A stretch of 64,000 bases of DNA from CAYVAP01 sp964343195 (GCA_964343195.1 CAYFIR010000004.1:91576-155575); one strand, 5' to 3'; shown: positions 14,002-22,406, counted from the stretch's first letter. Notes: generated from the letters alone by a model not told the origin. Numbers and translations are program-made.

Positions 14002-16134
14002 ATGCAAAAATACTGCTCGATTCTGCTCTCAACCTTCCTGCTGGGACTGGGGCTTCATGCTCAGACCCCACAGGAAAATGACTATTACACCCTGGCTACT
14101 GTTCCCATTCCGGAAGGCATTATCCTGGAAGGAGGAGGGCTGGCCACTTTGCCCAATGGCAATATGGCGGTTGCCACGCGGCACGGAGATGTTTACATCA
14201 TCGAAAATCCCTATCTGGATACAGGTGAGGAACCGCACTATCGGCTGTTTGCCTCTGGCCTGCATGAAGCACTGGGCCTTACCTGGCATGACGGGACACT
14301 TTGGGCTACACAGAGGGGAGAGCTGACCCGGCTTTGGGACAAAAATGGAGATGGATACTGCGATTATTACGAATCCGTGTATGCCTGGCCCCTGAGTGGC
14401 CATTACCACGAGTATAGCTATGGCCCTGCGATTGCTCCAGACGGCAGCCTCTTTGTCACAGGTAATGTGGCGTTTGGCGATGTAGAGTGGTGGCGAGGCA
14501 TCAGTAAGGTGCCCTGGCGCGGATGGACCATGCAGATAACCCCAGAGGGAGAAATGGAGCCATTTGCCACTGGCATGCGCTCTCCCAACAGCTATGGATT
14601 CATCGATGGTGAATTCTTCTATGCAGATAACCAGGGCGACTGGATCGGTTCTGGTGGGCTGGTACATGTAGAAAAAGGGGACTTCACCGGGCATCCCGCT
14701 GGCCTGGTCTGGGCTGATCGCGAGGAATCTCCCGTGAAAGTCTCAACCAATGACATTTACTCCCGGGTCGATCCCAAGCTGGCGGCTCCCGGAGAGCGTC
14801 CCATAAAACCAGAGAATGACGACTCTGAACCTGCTGTGTCACTATATGAAGTAGCAGAAGAAGTCCCCGGCGTAAAAACACCTGCGGTTTGGCTGCCTCA
14901 TGGAGTATTGGGGATATCCACTGCCCAGTTTGTGCAGGACCAAACCGGAGGATCGTTCGGCCCTTTTGATGGGCAAATCTTCATTGGAGACCAGGGGCAA
15001 AGCAAGGTCATACGGGTTTTTCTTGAAAAGGTAAATGGAGTCTACCAGGGAGCATCTTTCGATTTTCGTCAGGGGTTCCAGTGTGGCATCATGCGCATGA
15101 GCTGGGGACGGGATGGATCTCTGTTCGCAGCGGAAAGCAACCGCGGTTGGGGATCAAGTGGAGATGAACCATTTGGGCTACAGCGTTTGGTCTGGACTGG
15201 GAAAACGCCTTTTGAGATGAAGGCCATCCGGGCCATGCCCGATGGATTTGAGATCGAGTTCACCCAGCCGGTGGACAAGCAGACGGCCCAAAACCCAGCC
15301 AACTATCAGGTCAGCAGCTTCATTTACAAATATTTCCCTGTCTATGGCTCCCCGGCCATCAATGTAGAATCCAGTCCCATCAAGGCGGTGGTCGTCTCTT
15401 CGGATGGCCTTAAAGCCCGTCTCGTACTGGAGGATTTGAGACAGAAGTACGTGTACGAAATATCGGCCCCTGGGGTCCGGAATTACTATGACGGGCAGGG
15501 TCTGCTACACGGTACGGGCTATTATACCCTCAACGAAATTCCTCAGGGAGCCAAGGTCGATGTTTCTGCTGTACGTGTCCCTGCATCTTCTGCCGCTCAT
15601 CAGCATGCCTCCGCCATTCAGAATCAGGCTCCGAGGACTTCTCCAGACGAAGCCATGGGAGCCCAGGCCCCTGAGCCCGCCAAACTGGCAACTTTCTCCG
15701 AAACATTGGCCAAAAATACGACTTCGCAGCCTTCCAGTTGGGCTGAAGGACCGGACCTGACTGTTCGCCTGTCGACCAAGCCGGGACTGCAATTCACGGT
15801 GACGGACATGACAATGACCGCAGGATCGCGCGTGAAGCTGATTTTCAACAATCCTGATGATATGCCCCACAATTTCCTGTTTGTGATGCCGGGATATGCG
15901 ACCAGGGCAGGAGAGGCGGCGCTTAAACTCGGTGTGCAAGGCATGGCGAAGAACTACGTACCGGATATGCCGCAGATACTCGCCCATACCAAGCTCCTGC
16001 AACCCGGCACCAGTCAAACAATCTACTTCGTGGTGCCTGAAGAGCCTGGGGTGTATGAATATGTCTGTACTTATCCCGGCCATTACCAGACCATGCGCGG
16101 GGTGATCCGGGTGACAGAGGCTATGTCGCGATAA
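14002..16134 (+). CDS. Beta-propeller (PQQ/sorbosone dehydrogenase-like) protein fused to azurin domain
   Basis: A 710-residue exported protein with signal peptide MQKYCSILLSTFLLGLGLHA. Residues about 25-420 form a six-bladed propeller of the glucose/sorbosone-dehydrogenase type (LATLPNGNMAVATRHGDVYI, IAPDGSLFVTG, GMRSPNSYGF, HGVLGIS, IFIGDQGQSKVIRVF). A linker domain (430-530) and an Ala/Pro/Ser-rich hinge (about 530-585) follow. The end (590-710) is an azurin-like cupredoxin with copper ligands in DMPHNFLF (His), CTYPGH (Cys, His) and QTMRG (Met). The layout suggests a dehydrogenase-like or binding module with its own electron acceptor; catalytic activity is not proven. It is followed by a strong terminator. 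Confidence 0.85.
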   Translation: MQKYCSILLSTFLLGLGLHAQTPQENDYYTLATVPIPEGIILEGGGLATLPNGNMAVATRHGDVYIIENPYLDTGEEPHYRLFASGLHEALGLTWHDGTLWATQRGELTRLWDKNGDGYCDYYESVYAWPLSGHYHEYSYGPAIAPDGSLFVTGNVAFGDVEWWRGISKVPWRGWTMQITPEGEMEPFATGMRSPNSYGFIDGEFFYADNQGDWIGSGGLVHVEKGDFTGHPAGLVWADREESPVKVSTNDIYSRVDPKLAAPGERPIKPENDDSEPAVSLYEVAEEVPGVKTPAVWLPHGVLGISTAQFVQDQTGGSFGPFDGQIFIGDQGQSKVIRVFLEKVNGVYQGASFDFRQGFQCGIMRMSWGRDGSLFAAESNRGWGSSGDEPFGLQRLVWTGKTPFEMKAIRAMPDGFEIEFTQPVDKQTAQNPANYQVSSFIYKYFPVYGSPAINVESSPIKAVVVSSDGLKARLVLEDLRQKYVYEISAPGVRNYYDGQGLLHGTGYYTLNEIPQGAKVDVSAVRVPASSAAHQHASAIQNQAPRTSPDEAMGAQAPEPAKLATFSETLAKNTTSQPSSWAEGPDLTVRLSTKPGLQFTVTDMTMTAGSRVKLIFNNPDDMPHNFLFVMPGYATRAGEAALKLGVQGMAKNYVPDMPQILAHTKLLQPGTSQTIYFVVPEEPGVYEYVCTYPGHYQTMRGVIRVTEAMSR

Positions 16135-16156
16135 GACCTGGAATATATGTCCGATA

Positions 16157-16202
16157 AGTTGCTGCTCATGGTGGAATGACCGCTGTGAGCAGCAACTTTT
16201 TA
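16157..16202 (+). terminator. Intrinsic terminator after the propeller-azurin gene
   Basis: Perfect 12-bp stem AGTTGCTGCTCA / TGAGCAGCAACT with a 17-nt loop, then five T, 23 bp past the stop codon. Confidence 0.9.
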
Positions 16203-16242
16203 TAGCGGTTTTTGGGACAGTTTCCCCTTTTCATTGCCTCTG

Positions 16243-17142
16243 ATGGCTTTCTTGGTTAAGTTCATGTTAATGGTAAGTAAACAAACATCACAGATGGGCT
16301 TTACTTTGGGGCATTTGTCTGAAGCAAAGACCCGGGAAGACCTGATCCAGATCGCCAAAAAGCACGACATCCCTATCGGCAAAACGCTGCGGAAGCTGAA
16401 GTATGAAACTGAACTTCAGCAGTTACAGACTGAGTTCATGAGCCTGCAGAAATGGATTGCCAAGCATAAAATGAGGGTGGCCATCATCTTTGAAGGGCGT
16501 GATGCAGCCGGAAAGGGGGGCTCTATCAAGCGATTCAAGGAGCACCTCAACCCACGTACCTCCCGTGTCGTCGCCCTCACCAAGCCTACAGAGGTGGAGA
16601 AGGGGCAATGGTACTTCAGGCGATACATCAAGGTGCTTCCCAACCCCGGTGAAATTGTCTTCTTTGATCGGAGTTGGTATAACCGCGCGGTGGTGGAGCC
16701 CGTCATGGGATTTTGTACCAAGGAGGAGTACGATCAGTTCATGGTACAGGTGCCGGAGTTTGAACACCTGCTCTACGAAGACAATTTGAAAATCATCAAG
16801 TTCTGGTTTTCCATTTCCAAGGAGGAACAAAAGAAACGCATCGATGGGCGCTTGAGCAATCCGCTGAAACGCTGGAAGTTCAGTCCGGTGGACATGAAGG
16901 GGCAGGCACTGTGGGACAAGTACACCCATTACAAGGACCTGATGTTTAGCCATACCCATACTGCTTTTAGCCCCTGGATCATCGTTAAAACCAACAGCAA
17001 AAAGCAGGCAAGGCTGGAAAGTATGCGCTATGTGCTGTCCCAGTTTGACTACGAAGGTAAGGGAGAGACCGGAATTTCGCTGTTGCCAGATCCCAATGTC
17101 ATCATGAGGTACCATAGAAGCGCCATCCAGATAGACCTTTAA
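16243..17142 (+). CDS. ppk2: Polyphosphate kinase 2 (first of tandem pair)
   Basis: About 299 residues. PPK2 core with Walker A EGRDAAGKGGSIKRF, lid/arginine segment RTSRVVALTKPTEVEKGQWY, Walker B FFDRSWYNRAVVEPVMG and the C-terminal PLKRWKFSPVD...WDKYTHYK block. PPK2 enzymes transfer phosphate between polyphosphate and nucleoside di- or monophosphates; the length and motifs fit the single-domain class I form. ATGs at 16243, 16264 and 16270 are possible starts, and a TTG at 16234 is less likely. It is 12 bp upstream of a second PPK2 gene with clearly different sequence, so the pair is co-transcribed and may differ in substrate (GDP/ADP versus AMP or NMP). Confidence 0.93.
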   Translation: MAFLVKFMLMVSKQTSQMGFTLGHLSEAKTREDLIQIAKKHDIPIGKTLRKLKYETELQQLQTEFMSLQKWIAKHKMRVAIIFEGRDAAGKGGSIKRFKEHLNPRTSRVVALTKPTEVEKGQWYFRRYIKVLPNPGEIVFFDRSWYNRAVVEPVMGFCTKEEYDQFMVQVPEFEHLLYEDNLKIIKFWFSISKEEQKKRIDGRLSNPLKRWKFSPVDMKGQALWDKYTHYKDLMFSHTHTAFSPWIIVKTNSKKQARLESMRYVLSQFDYEGKGETGISLLPDPNVIMRYHRSAIQIDL

Positions 17143-17154
17143 GCCTACAGCCTT

Positions 17155-17928
17155 ATGAAAGCAAAGCACATCACCGAAGAAGAACTTGAGCTTCTCAACT
17201 CCCCACTGGGGCTATACACGCTGCTGAAATACCCAAAGCCCAACCTCAAAAAGGTTCTGGAAGAAGTGAGATACCTTTCTGAGCTGAGAAAGAAGCAGGA
17301 AGAGCTTATCAAGCTCCAAAACTGGGTCATTCAGAACAACAGGAAAATCGTTGTGATTTTCGAAGGCCGGGATGCAGCAGGAAAGGGTGGGGCCATTCAT
17401 CGCATCACCGAATTTGTCAACCCGAGACATTGTCGAACCGTTGCCCTCAACATCCCGACGGAGGACGAACGGGAACAATGGTTTTTTCAGCGATACATCA
17501 ATGTCCTGCCCAATAGGGGCGAAATGGTGTTTCTGGATAGAAGCTGGTATAACCGCGCGGTGGTGGAGCCCGTCAACAACTTTTGCACAGACCATGAATA
17601 CCAGATATTCATGTCCCAGGTCAATGACTTCGAGAGGATGCTCGTGCAGTCAGACACCTATCTGATCAAGTTGTACTTTTCCATTACCAAAGAAGAACAG
17701 GCAAGGAGATTTGACGCAATCAAACGCGATCCCCTCAAGCGCTGGAAAATGACCCCTGTGGACGAAATGGCGCAGGCCCTATGGGATGACTACACCCGTT
17801 ACAAAGACAAAATGTTTGAAGTGACGAATACTGAAACAGCGCCCTGGATGATCATCCATGCCAACAATCCCTATGCTGCCCGATTGGAAGCCATTTCTCA
17901 CATCCTTGAGGTGATACCGTACAATTGA
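17155..17928 (+). CDS. ppk2: Polyphosphate kinase 2 (second of tandem pair)
   Basis: 257 residues from ATG 17155. Same PPK2 motifs: Walker A EGRDAAGKGGAIHRI, RHCRTVALNIPTEDEREQWF, Walker B FLDRSWYNRAVVEPVNN, and DPLKRWKMTPVDEMAQALWD. It lacks the C-terminal 20-residue tail of its neighbour. Twelve bases separate it from the first PPK2 stop. The two genes share an identical 31-nt block over the Walker B region (16675-16705 and 17545-17575) although most of the remaining sequence has diverged. Likely a class I PPK2 acting on ADP or GDP; substrate cannot be fixed by eye. Confidence 0.93.
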   Translation: MKAKHITEEELELLNSPLGLYTLLKYPKPNLKKVLEEVRYLSELRKKQEELIKLQNWVIQNNRKIVVIFEGRDAAGKGGAIHRITEFVNPRHCRTVALNIPTEDEREQWFFQRYINVLPNRGEMVFLDRSWYNRAVVEPVNNFCTDHEYQIFMSQVNDFERMLVQSDTYLIKLYFSITKEEQARRFDAIKRDPLKRWKMTPVDEMAQALWDDYTRYKDKMFEVTNTETAPWMIIHANNPYAARLEAISHILEVIPYN

Positions 17929-17938
17929 CAGCTGCAAT

Positions 17939-18589
17939 TTACTGGTCTTCCCAGCGAAAGAGGTCTTCCAGCGCAATGGAAAAGCCGTCAATAACGGTTG
18001 ATTTGATCTGTCCCTCGCGGAGCTTAACTGCGAGTTGATAGGAGTCTCCTTCCAGCAAGTACTGCTCAAGGGTGCAGGATTCTGGATCGATGATCCAGTA
18101 TTCCGCCACGCCATGCAGGGCATAATCCTGAAACTTGATCCCTCGGTCGCGGGCCTCTGTGCTGTTGGAAATAATCTCTACGACAAAGTCAGGAGGGGGA
18201 AAGGCTGATTGCTTCAATTGGAATTCTCTGGCTCGTTCCGTCCGCCAAAAGCAGATATCGGGCTCGTAGTCATTGCGCGTCATGCGCACCATGACTTTTT
18301 CGTAGGCGACTTTGCCGAGCTTTTTCCGCTTTACAAAAGGGAGGAGCTCGGTGCACAAGTTGGTCGATACCATCCAGTGCCGACCATAAACGGGAGAATG
18401 GTAGATCACTTCTCCGAGAATAAACTCTGCTTTACGACCCTCATCCACCTCTGCCCAAAAGGCATGGCGACGTTTTTGCTCTGCTTCCCATTCGGCCTGA
18501 AGCTCCTCAAGCAGATAGGGAAGATCCGGAGACTCCAACAATGGCTGTAACAATTGCCGATTCATGCCATAATATACGAAAAATCGCAT
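17939..18589 (-). CDS. Uma2 family (DUF820) putative endonuclease-like protein
   Basis: About 216 residues; a shorter start at 18565 (MNRQLLQPLLESPD) is possible. The C-terminal part carries the Uma2 pattern: YEPDICFW, PPPDFVVEIISNSTEARDRG, K in GIKFQDYALHGVAEYWIIDP. This is a PD-(D/E)XK-like fold, common in cyanobacteria and Bacteroidota and sometimes annotated as restriction endonuclease-like; no function is firmly established for most members. The N-terminal 40 residues form a charged helical extension. It starts 15 bp after the helicase stop on the same strand, so the two probably form an operon, hinting at DNA processing. Confidence 0.85.
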   Translation of the reverse strand: MRFFVYYGMNRQLLQPLLESPDLPYLLEELQAEWEAEQKRRHAFWAEVDEGRKAEFILGEVIYHSPVYGRHWMVSTNLCTELLPFVKRKKLGKVAYEKVMVRMTRNDYEPDICFWRTERAREFQLKQSAFPPPDFVVEIISNSTEARDRGIKFQDYALHGVAEYWIIDPESCTLEQYLLEGDSYQLAVKLREGQIKSTVIDGFSIALEDLFRWEDQ

Positions 18590-18604
18590 TCCCCGGTCGG
18601 CTCA

Positions 18605-20023
18605 TCACCCCGTCGGAAAGGGACAATTCAGCAGAAAGAGCCGCTCCTCGGCGCGGGTCAACACCGTGTAGGTCCACCGCAGGTAGGCGAGTGGATCCTG
18701 GCCATAGTCCGGCTCAAAGCCCACGATGACATTCTCCCACTGTCCCCCCTGGGACTTGTGCCCCGTGACGCAATAGCCGTATTTGACCTGCAATCCATTC
18801 ACATAAGGATCGGTGCGCAGTTGCTCGGCTATTTTCGAAGGAGCCAGGGCAGCATACTCTGCCTGGCGCTCATGGAGCACCCTGGCCATGGTGCTGCTGT
18901 CGAGTTGTGGCTGTTTGACCTGTAGCAGGTCCAGAACGACCTTGCATTCGATAGGGAAGGCCTCCCCTTGGGTATCTTCAAACTCGATCAGGATGTCCAT
19001 CCACTTTAGCCCGTACTTTTCCTCCGTCGTCTCTGGATAAACTTCCAGTACGGTGCCCATCTCGCCATTGGCGATAAAGGGCATGCGCTTGGCGTCTCCC
19101 AGACCATAGTTGTTGCGGACCACCATGAGGGTCTCTCCCGGCACCAGAATCTCCTCAGTCTGATGCAGCGTCTGCCGGATGCCCTGGTTGACCTTGGTCG
19201 CCTGCCAGTTGGAGTAGGTGATGAACACCACCCGATCGTGGTTGCTGGGCTGGTAGTAGCCGAGAAAGGTCTCCACCGAATCCCAGGCATTCTCCATCAG
19301 CAATACATCCCGGCTTGGCTCGATATAAAAAGAATCGGGATCCTGCTGTACAAATGCATCCCGGAGTCGCACTGCATTATCCAATACTCCAGAGTCGGCT
19401 TCCTGCCGCTTCACATCGGTCAGGTGTTCATGATACATACTCAGAAAGCCCTTGAAAGCCAGTTCCTCGGGATCGAGTGCGGGGGAGTTGTTGTGTCCCA
19501 CGGGCGGCAACTGCACCGGATCCCCTACGACCATGAGTTTGCGAGATTCGTCCGTCTCAAAGACAAATCGCAACAAATCCGATAGCAGGCTCCCATAGCT
19601 GCTCCCGCCTCCTTTGTCCCCTATCATCGAAGCTTCGTCCACGATATAGACCGTCTTGCTCTGCTCCTTGTTTTGCTTGAGCTGAAAGCCTACTTCTCCC
19701 AGACTGCTCTCAAAGGGATTGTAGATGTGGTGGTGAATGGTATAGGCGAGGCGCTGGGTGCGCTTGGAAATGACCTTGGCAGCTCGTCCCGTAGGAGCCA
19801 GCAGGATGACCTTATAGCCGAGCTTTTGCAAATAGCGCCGAAAAATCCTGATCATGAAGGTCTTGCCTGTACCTGCTGATCCCGTAAGCATGTAGGTACA
19901 CCGGCTTTCCTCTGATTTTTCAAAATCAATAAATCGCTTTAGCGCAGCATCCTGATCGTGAGACAGGGTGATGCCTTCGCTTTGGGTCAGGTCGTCGAGT
20001 ATTTTTTGGCGGAGTGGATCCAT
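18605..20023 (-). CDS. RecD/Dda-like superfamily 1 DNA helicase
   Basis: 472 residues. Motif I LTGSAGTGKTFMI, motif Ia LAPTGRAAKVISKRT, motif II IVDEASMIGD, motif III VVGDPVQLPPVG, motif IV region VVFITYSNWQATKVNQ, and the UvrD-like C-terminal motifs YGYCVTGHKSQGGQWENVIV and RWTYTVLTRAEERLFL. The layout without a long N-terminal extension resembles phage Dda and short RecD2-like SF1B 5'-3' helicases used in replication restart or repair. Its upstream region (20024-20171) contains a short dispersed repeat motif. The downstream Uma2-like gene follows after 15 bp. Confidence 0.92.
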   Translation of the reverse strand: MDPLRQKILDDLTQSEGITLSHDQDAALKRFIDFEKSEESRCTYMLTGSAGTGKTFMIRIFRRYLQKLGYKVILLAPTGRAAKVISKRTQRLAYTIHHHIYNPFESSLGEVGFQLKQNKEQSKTVYIVDEASMIGDKGGGSSYGSLLSDLLRFVFETDESRKLMVVGDPVQLPPVGHNNSPALDPEELAFKGFLSMYHEHLTDVKRQEADSGVLDNAVRLRDAFVQQDPDSFYIEPSRDVLLMENAWDSVETFLGYYQPSNHDRVVFITYSNWQATKVNQGIRQTLHQTEEILVPGETLMVVRNNYGLGDAKRMPFIANGEMGTVLEVYPETTEEKYGLKWMDILIEFEDTQGEAFPIECKVVLDLLQVKQPQLDSSTMARVLHERQAEYAALAPSKIAEQLRTDPYVNGLQVKYGYCVTGHKSQGGQWENVIVGFEPDYGQDPLAYLRWTYTVLTRAEERLFLLNCPFPTG

Positions 20024-20171
20024 GGGGTCATTGAACAGGGTTCAGATAACAATGATCAGTAAAAAAAATGGTTTTTGACAGTAATTGGCCAACTAGGGAG
20101 CTCGGCAGACTTGTCGGAATTGAAGGGAAACTCTAAATTTACATCAATTGGAAACACAATACTCCCCTCTC

Positions 20172-20531
20172 ATGAATCAACAGATAGACTTCAATCAAGA
20201 AGCCACTGACTGGCTCAGCGGCGCATTTTCTCGTACCGAAACAATTGAGCGTCTGGTGGAAATGGGTTGCCCGGAAAAAGAAGCTAAAATTATTGTTGAC
20301 AGTCACATTAGCCAGTCCTGGAAAAAGGGATTAGGGGAATTGGGTCTGGGGTTAGCTATCGTTGGCCTACTTATTGGAGCGTTTGCCATAGATGAGGATG
20401 GATACCTGGCAGGTGCTCTGAGTGGCATTTTAGGCAAGTTGTTCGGTATTTCAAGTATTGTTCTGTTAGCGGATGGAACCCGCCGGGTCGGATCATTGAT
20501 TTTTGTCACTAAAGTCTGGTCAAGCAGGTAA
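20172..20531 (+). CDS. Small membrane protein of unknown function
   Basis: 119 residues from ATG 20172 (MNQQIDFNQEATDWLSGAFS); an in-frame TTG at 20148 would add eight residues. A soluble N-terminal helix pair of about 50 residues (ETIERLVEMGCPEKEAKIIVDSH, read in two parts) is followed by two hydrophobic segments (GLAIVGLLIGAFAI and LFGISSIVLLADG). The N-terminal part resembles short helical modules that precede membrane anchors in Bacteroidota, but I do not recognise the family. It converges with the lipoprotein gene, 8 bp apart at the 3' ends. Confidence 0.6.
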   Translation: MNQQIDFNQEATDWLSGAFSRTETIERLVEMGCPEKEAKIIVDSHISQSWKKGLGELGLGLAIVGLLIGAFAIDEDGYLAGALSGILGKLFGISSIVLLADGTRRVGSLIFVTKVWSSR

Positions 20532-20539
20532 AACTTGGC

Positions 20540-20956
20540 CTATTCCACCGTTATCCGAATCTCTCTCCTGGCCGGCACCCTAAGCCCATCTTCCAGCAAT
20601 TGCCGGATGGTGTCCCGACCACTCACCCGAAAGTAGGACGAGTCTGCCCCTCGCACCTCAATGAACACCAGTCGGCTGGTCAGGCGATCCAGTTCGTTGA
20701 CGTCCCAACGACCTTCGCCAAACATCAGTCCACTCTTTTTGCCGCGTCCCTCCGCATCGAGCTGGGTGTAGAGGGTGTCCACCTCCGGATTGGTAAATGG
20801 GCGATAAGGACTGACTGATGGTCCCCGTTCGGCCTGAAGGCCCCACGCTACCTGGGCCTCAACGCCAGTACGGTTGTCGATGACAATACGTCGCGCTGGG
20901 GTGCAGGACTGAAAAATAAATAGGCTGAGGATTAGCCAAAGGAATTTATAAACCAT
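20540..20956 (-). CDS. Small putative lipoprotein of unknown function
   Basis: 138 residues. The signal peptide MVYKFLWLILSLFIFQSC ends in a lipobox-like FQSC with Cys18. The mature part is small and beta-rich (ARRIVIDNRTGVEAQVAWGL, ...SRLVFIEVRGADSSYFRVSG), ending in RVPARREIRITVE. No family recognised. It is single on the minus strand; the region upstream is shared with the divergently transcribed paa operon, but no functional link is visible. Confidence 0.65.
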   Translation of the reverse strand: MVYKFLWLILSLFIFQSCTPARRIVIDNRTGVEAQVAWGLQAERGPSVSPYRPFTNPEVDTLYTQLDAEGRGKKSGLMFGEGRWDVNELDRLTSRLVFIEVRGADSSYFRVSGRDTIRQLLEDGLRVPARREIRITVE

Positions 20957-21087
20957 GATTGACAGGTATTCTATTATGTTGAGGATAGCCTTATCCTAAT
21001 AGTGCCAGACTTACACAAACCCCACCTTTTGAGCCTTGGGGCCTGACAGGAGCATGCCCTTGCCAAAAGTAAGGAGAAATAGAAATT

Positions 21088-21118
21088 TTGGAACTTTAAC
21101 TAATGGTCGTTAGTTTCG
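21088..21118 (+). promoter_or_regulatory. paaE promoter with overlapping TetR-like palindrome
   Basis: TTG (21088-21090), 20-nt spacer, TAGTTTCG (21111-21118): one mismatch from TAnnTTTG. The palindrome AACTAATGGTCGTTAGTT (21098-21115) overlaps the spacer and -7 element, a position suited to repression. Start codon is 16 bp further on, so the 5' leader is very short. Confidence 0.55.
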
Positions 21119-21133
21119 TAATAAAAGCAAAGG

Positions 21134-22195
21134 ATGTCGAGCTTTAGAAAGATAAAGGTAAAGGACAAAGTCCAAACGACCTCGGACTGTGCAGTGGTCG
21201 CCTTTGATGTCGTAGAAGACCTGCAGCCGGAGTTTAAGTATCAGGCGGGGCAGTACCTTACCCTCAAAGCTGTGATTGACGGCGAAGAAGTTCGGAGGTC
21301 CTACTCACTTTGCAGCAGTCCTTTGGACACCGAATGGAAGGTTGCCATCAAGCAGGTAGAGGATGGACGTTTTTCCACCTTTGCCAATCAATTGCTCAAG
21401 GCTGGTGATACCCTGGAAGTGATGCCTCCTAATGGGCGTTTTTTTCTGGATCTGGCCCCTGATCAGGCGCGGAACTACGTAGCCTTCGCTGCCGGAAGTG
21501 GCATCACGCCAATCCTCTCGATCATCAAAACGCACCTGCAGGCAGAGCCGAAAAGCACTTTCAAGCTCTTTTACGTCAATCAAACGGTACAGTCGATCAT
21601 CCTGCGCGAAGAGATCGAAGCCCTGAAAAATCAGTACCTGGAGCGGCTGGAGGTGTATCACTTTCTGACCCGAGAGGAGCGCGACACGCCACTGTTCAAC
21701 GGCCGTCTCGACCGGGAAAAGCTCGATACCATTTTTCGCATCATCCTGGATCAGGACGACATAGATCACTATTTTACCTGTGGGCCTGAAGAGATGATCT
21801 TCATGGTTCGCGACTTTTTGCTGGAGCGTGGGGTAGGGGAGAAGCAGATTCATTTCGAACTGTTCAACACCTCGGGCATCAGGAAAAAGAAAAAGCGCAA
21901 GGAAGCGGATGGCAGCATGACGGCGGTGAAAATGAACATCAACGGCATCGCGATCAATTTTGACATGCCCAAGGGCAGCAACAGCCTGCTGGATGCCGCC
22001 CTTGCCCGAAATGCCGACCTGCCCTTTGCCTGCAAAGGGGGCGTCTGCTGTACCTGCCGAGCCAAACTCGTCGAAGGAAAGGTTGACATGGAGGTCAACT
22101 ACGCCCTTGAACAGGATGAGGTCGAAGCGGGTTATATTCTTACCTGTCAGTCTATCCCACTGAGTGAGAAGGTGGTGGTGGATTTTGATGCGTGA
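21134..22195 (+). CDS. paaE: Phenylacetyl-CoA epoxidase reductase subunit PaaE
   Basis: 353 residues. Ferredoxin-NADP reductase fold: FAD site RSYSLCSSP, nicotinamide site FAAGSGITPILSIIKTH and TCGPEEMI. A C-terminal plant-type 2Fe-2S domain binds its cluster through CKGGVCCTCRAKL and the final CQS. PaaE passes electrons from NADPH to the PaaABC(D) di-iron complex that epoxidises phenylacetyl-CoA. Here it is the first gene of the cluster, as often in Bacteroidota, followed at 212 bp by paaA. The intergenic gap is filled with repeats. Expression is probably controlled at the palindrome overlapping its promoter. Confidence 0.95.
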   Translation: MSSFRKIKVKDKVQTTSDCAVVAFDVVEDLQPEFKYQAGQYLTLKAVIDGEEVRRSYSLCSSPLDTEWKVAIKQVEDGRFSTFANQLLKAGDTLEVMPPNGRFFLDLAPDQARNYVAFAAGSGITPILSIIKTHLQAEPKSTFKLFYVNQTVQSIILREEIEALKNQYLERLEVYHFLTREERDTPLFNGRLDREKLDTIFRIILDQDDIDHYFTCGPEEMIFMVRDFLLERGVGEKQIHFELFNTSGIRKKKKRKEADGSMTAVKMNINGIAINFDMPKGSNSLLDAALARNADLPFACKGGVCCTCRAKLVEGKVDMEVNYALEQDEVEAGYILTCQSIPLSEKVVVDFDA

Positions 22196-22250
22196 GAAAG
22201 AGCGCTGGGCTGCGAGAAGTGAGACCGCTGCGCTGTCAGATCGGCTATCA

Positions 22251-22270
22251 CCTGTCAGAGGTCAGATAGG
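22251..22270 (-). repeat. Inverted copy of the CTGACCTCTGA repeat
   Basis: CCTGTCAGAGGTCAGATAGG is the reverse complement of the ATCTGACCTCTGAC element seen at 7189, 23824 and 25679. Confidence 0.6.
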
Positions 22271-22325
22271 AGAAAAAAGAGTAGATTTTTTTTGTAACTC
22301 TGTTTTGGCTACGCCAGTACCTCCC

Positions 22326-22367
22326 TGACTTCTGACTTCTGACTTCTGACTTCTGACTTCTGACTTC
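22326..22367 (+). repeat. Six tandem TGACTTC heptamers before paaA
   Basis: Six exact copies of TGACTTC in tandem, followed by an ACGAAT-rich stretch (22372-22399: TTACGAATCACGAATTTC then AAATTACGAATT) up to the paaA start. A single TGACCTCTGACTTCT unit occurs before three other genes in this window. Confidence 0.95.
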
Positions 22368-22406
22368 CAATTACGAATCACGAATTTCAAATTACGAATT
22401 AGCATA

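Noticed and set aside
22326..22367. CRISPR or phase-variation contingency locus
   Set aside because: The heptamers lie outside coding sequence and have no spacers. A change in copy number could alter spacing but not reading frame.
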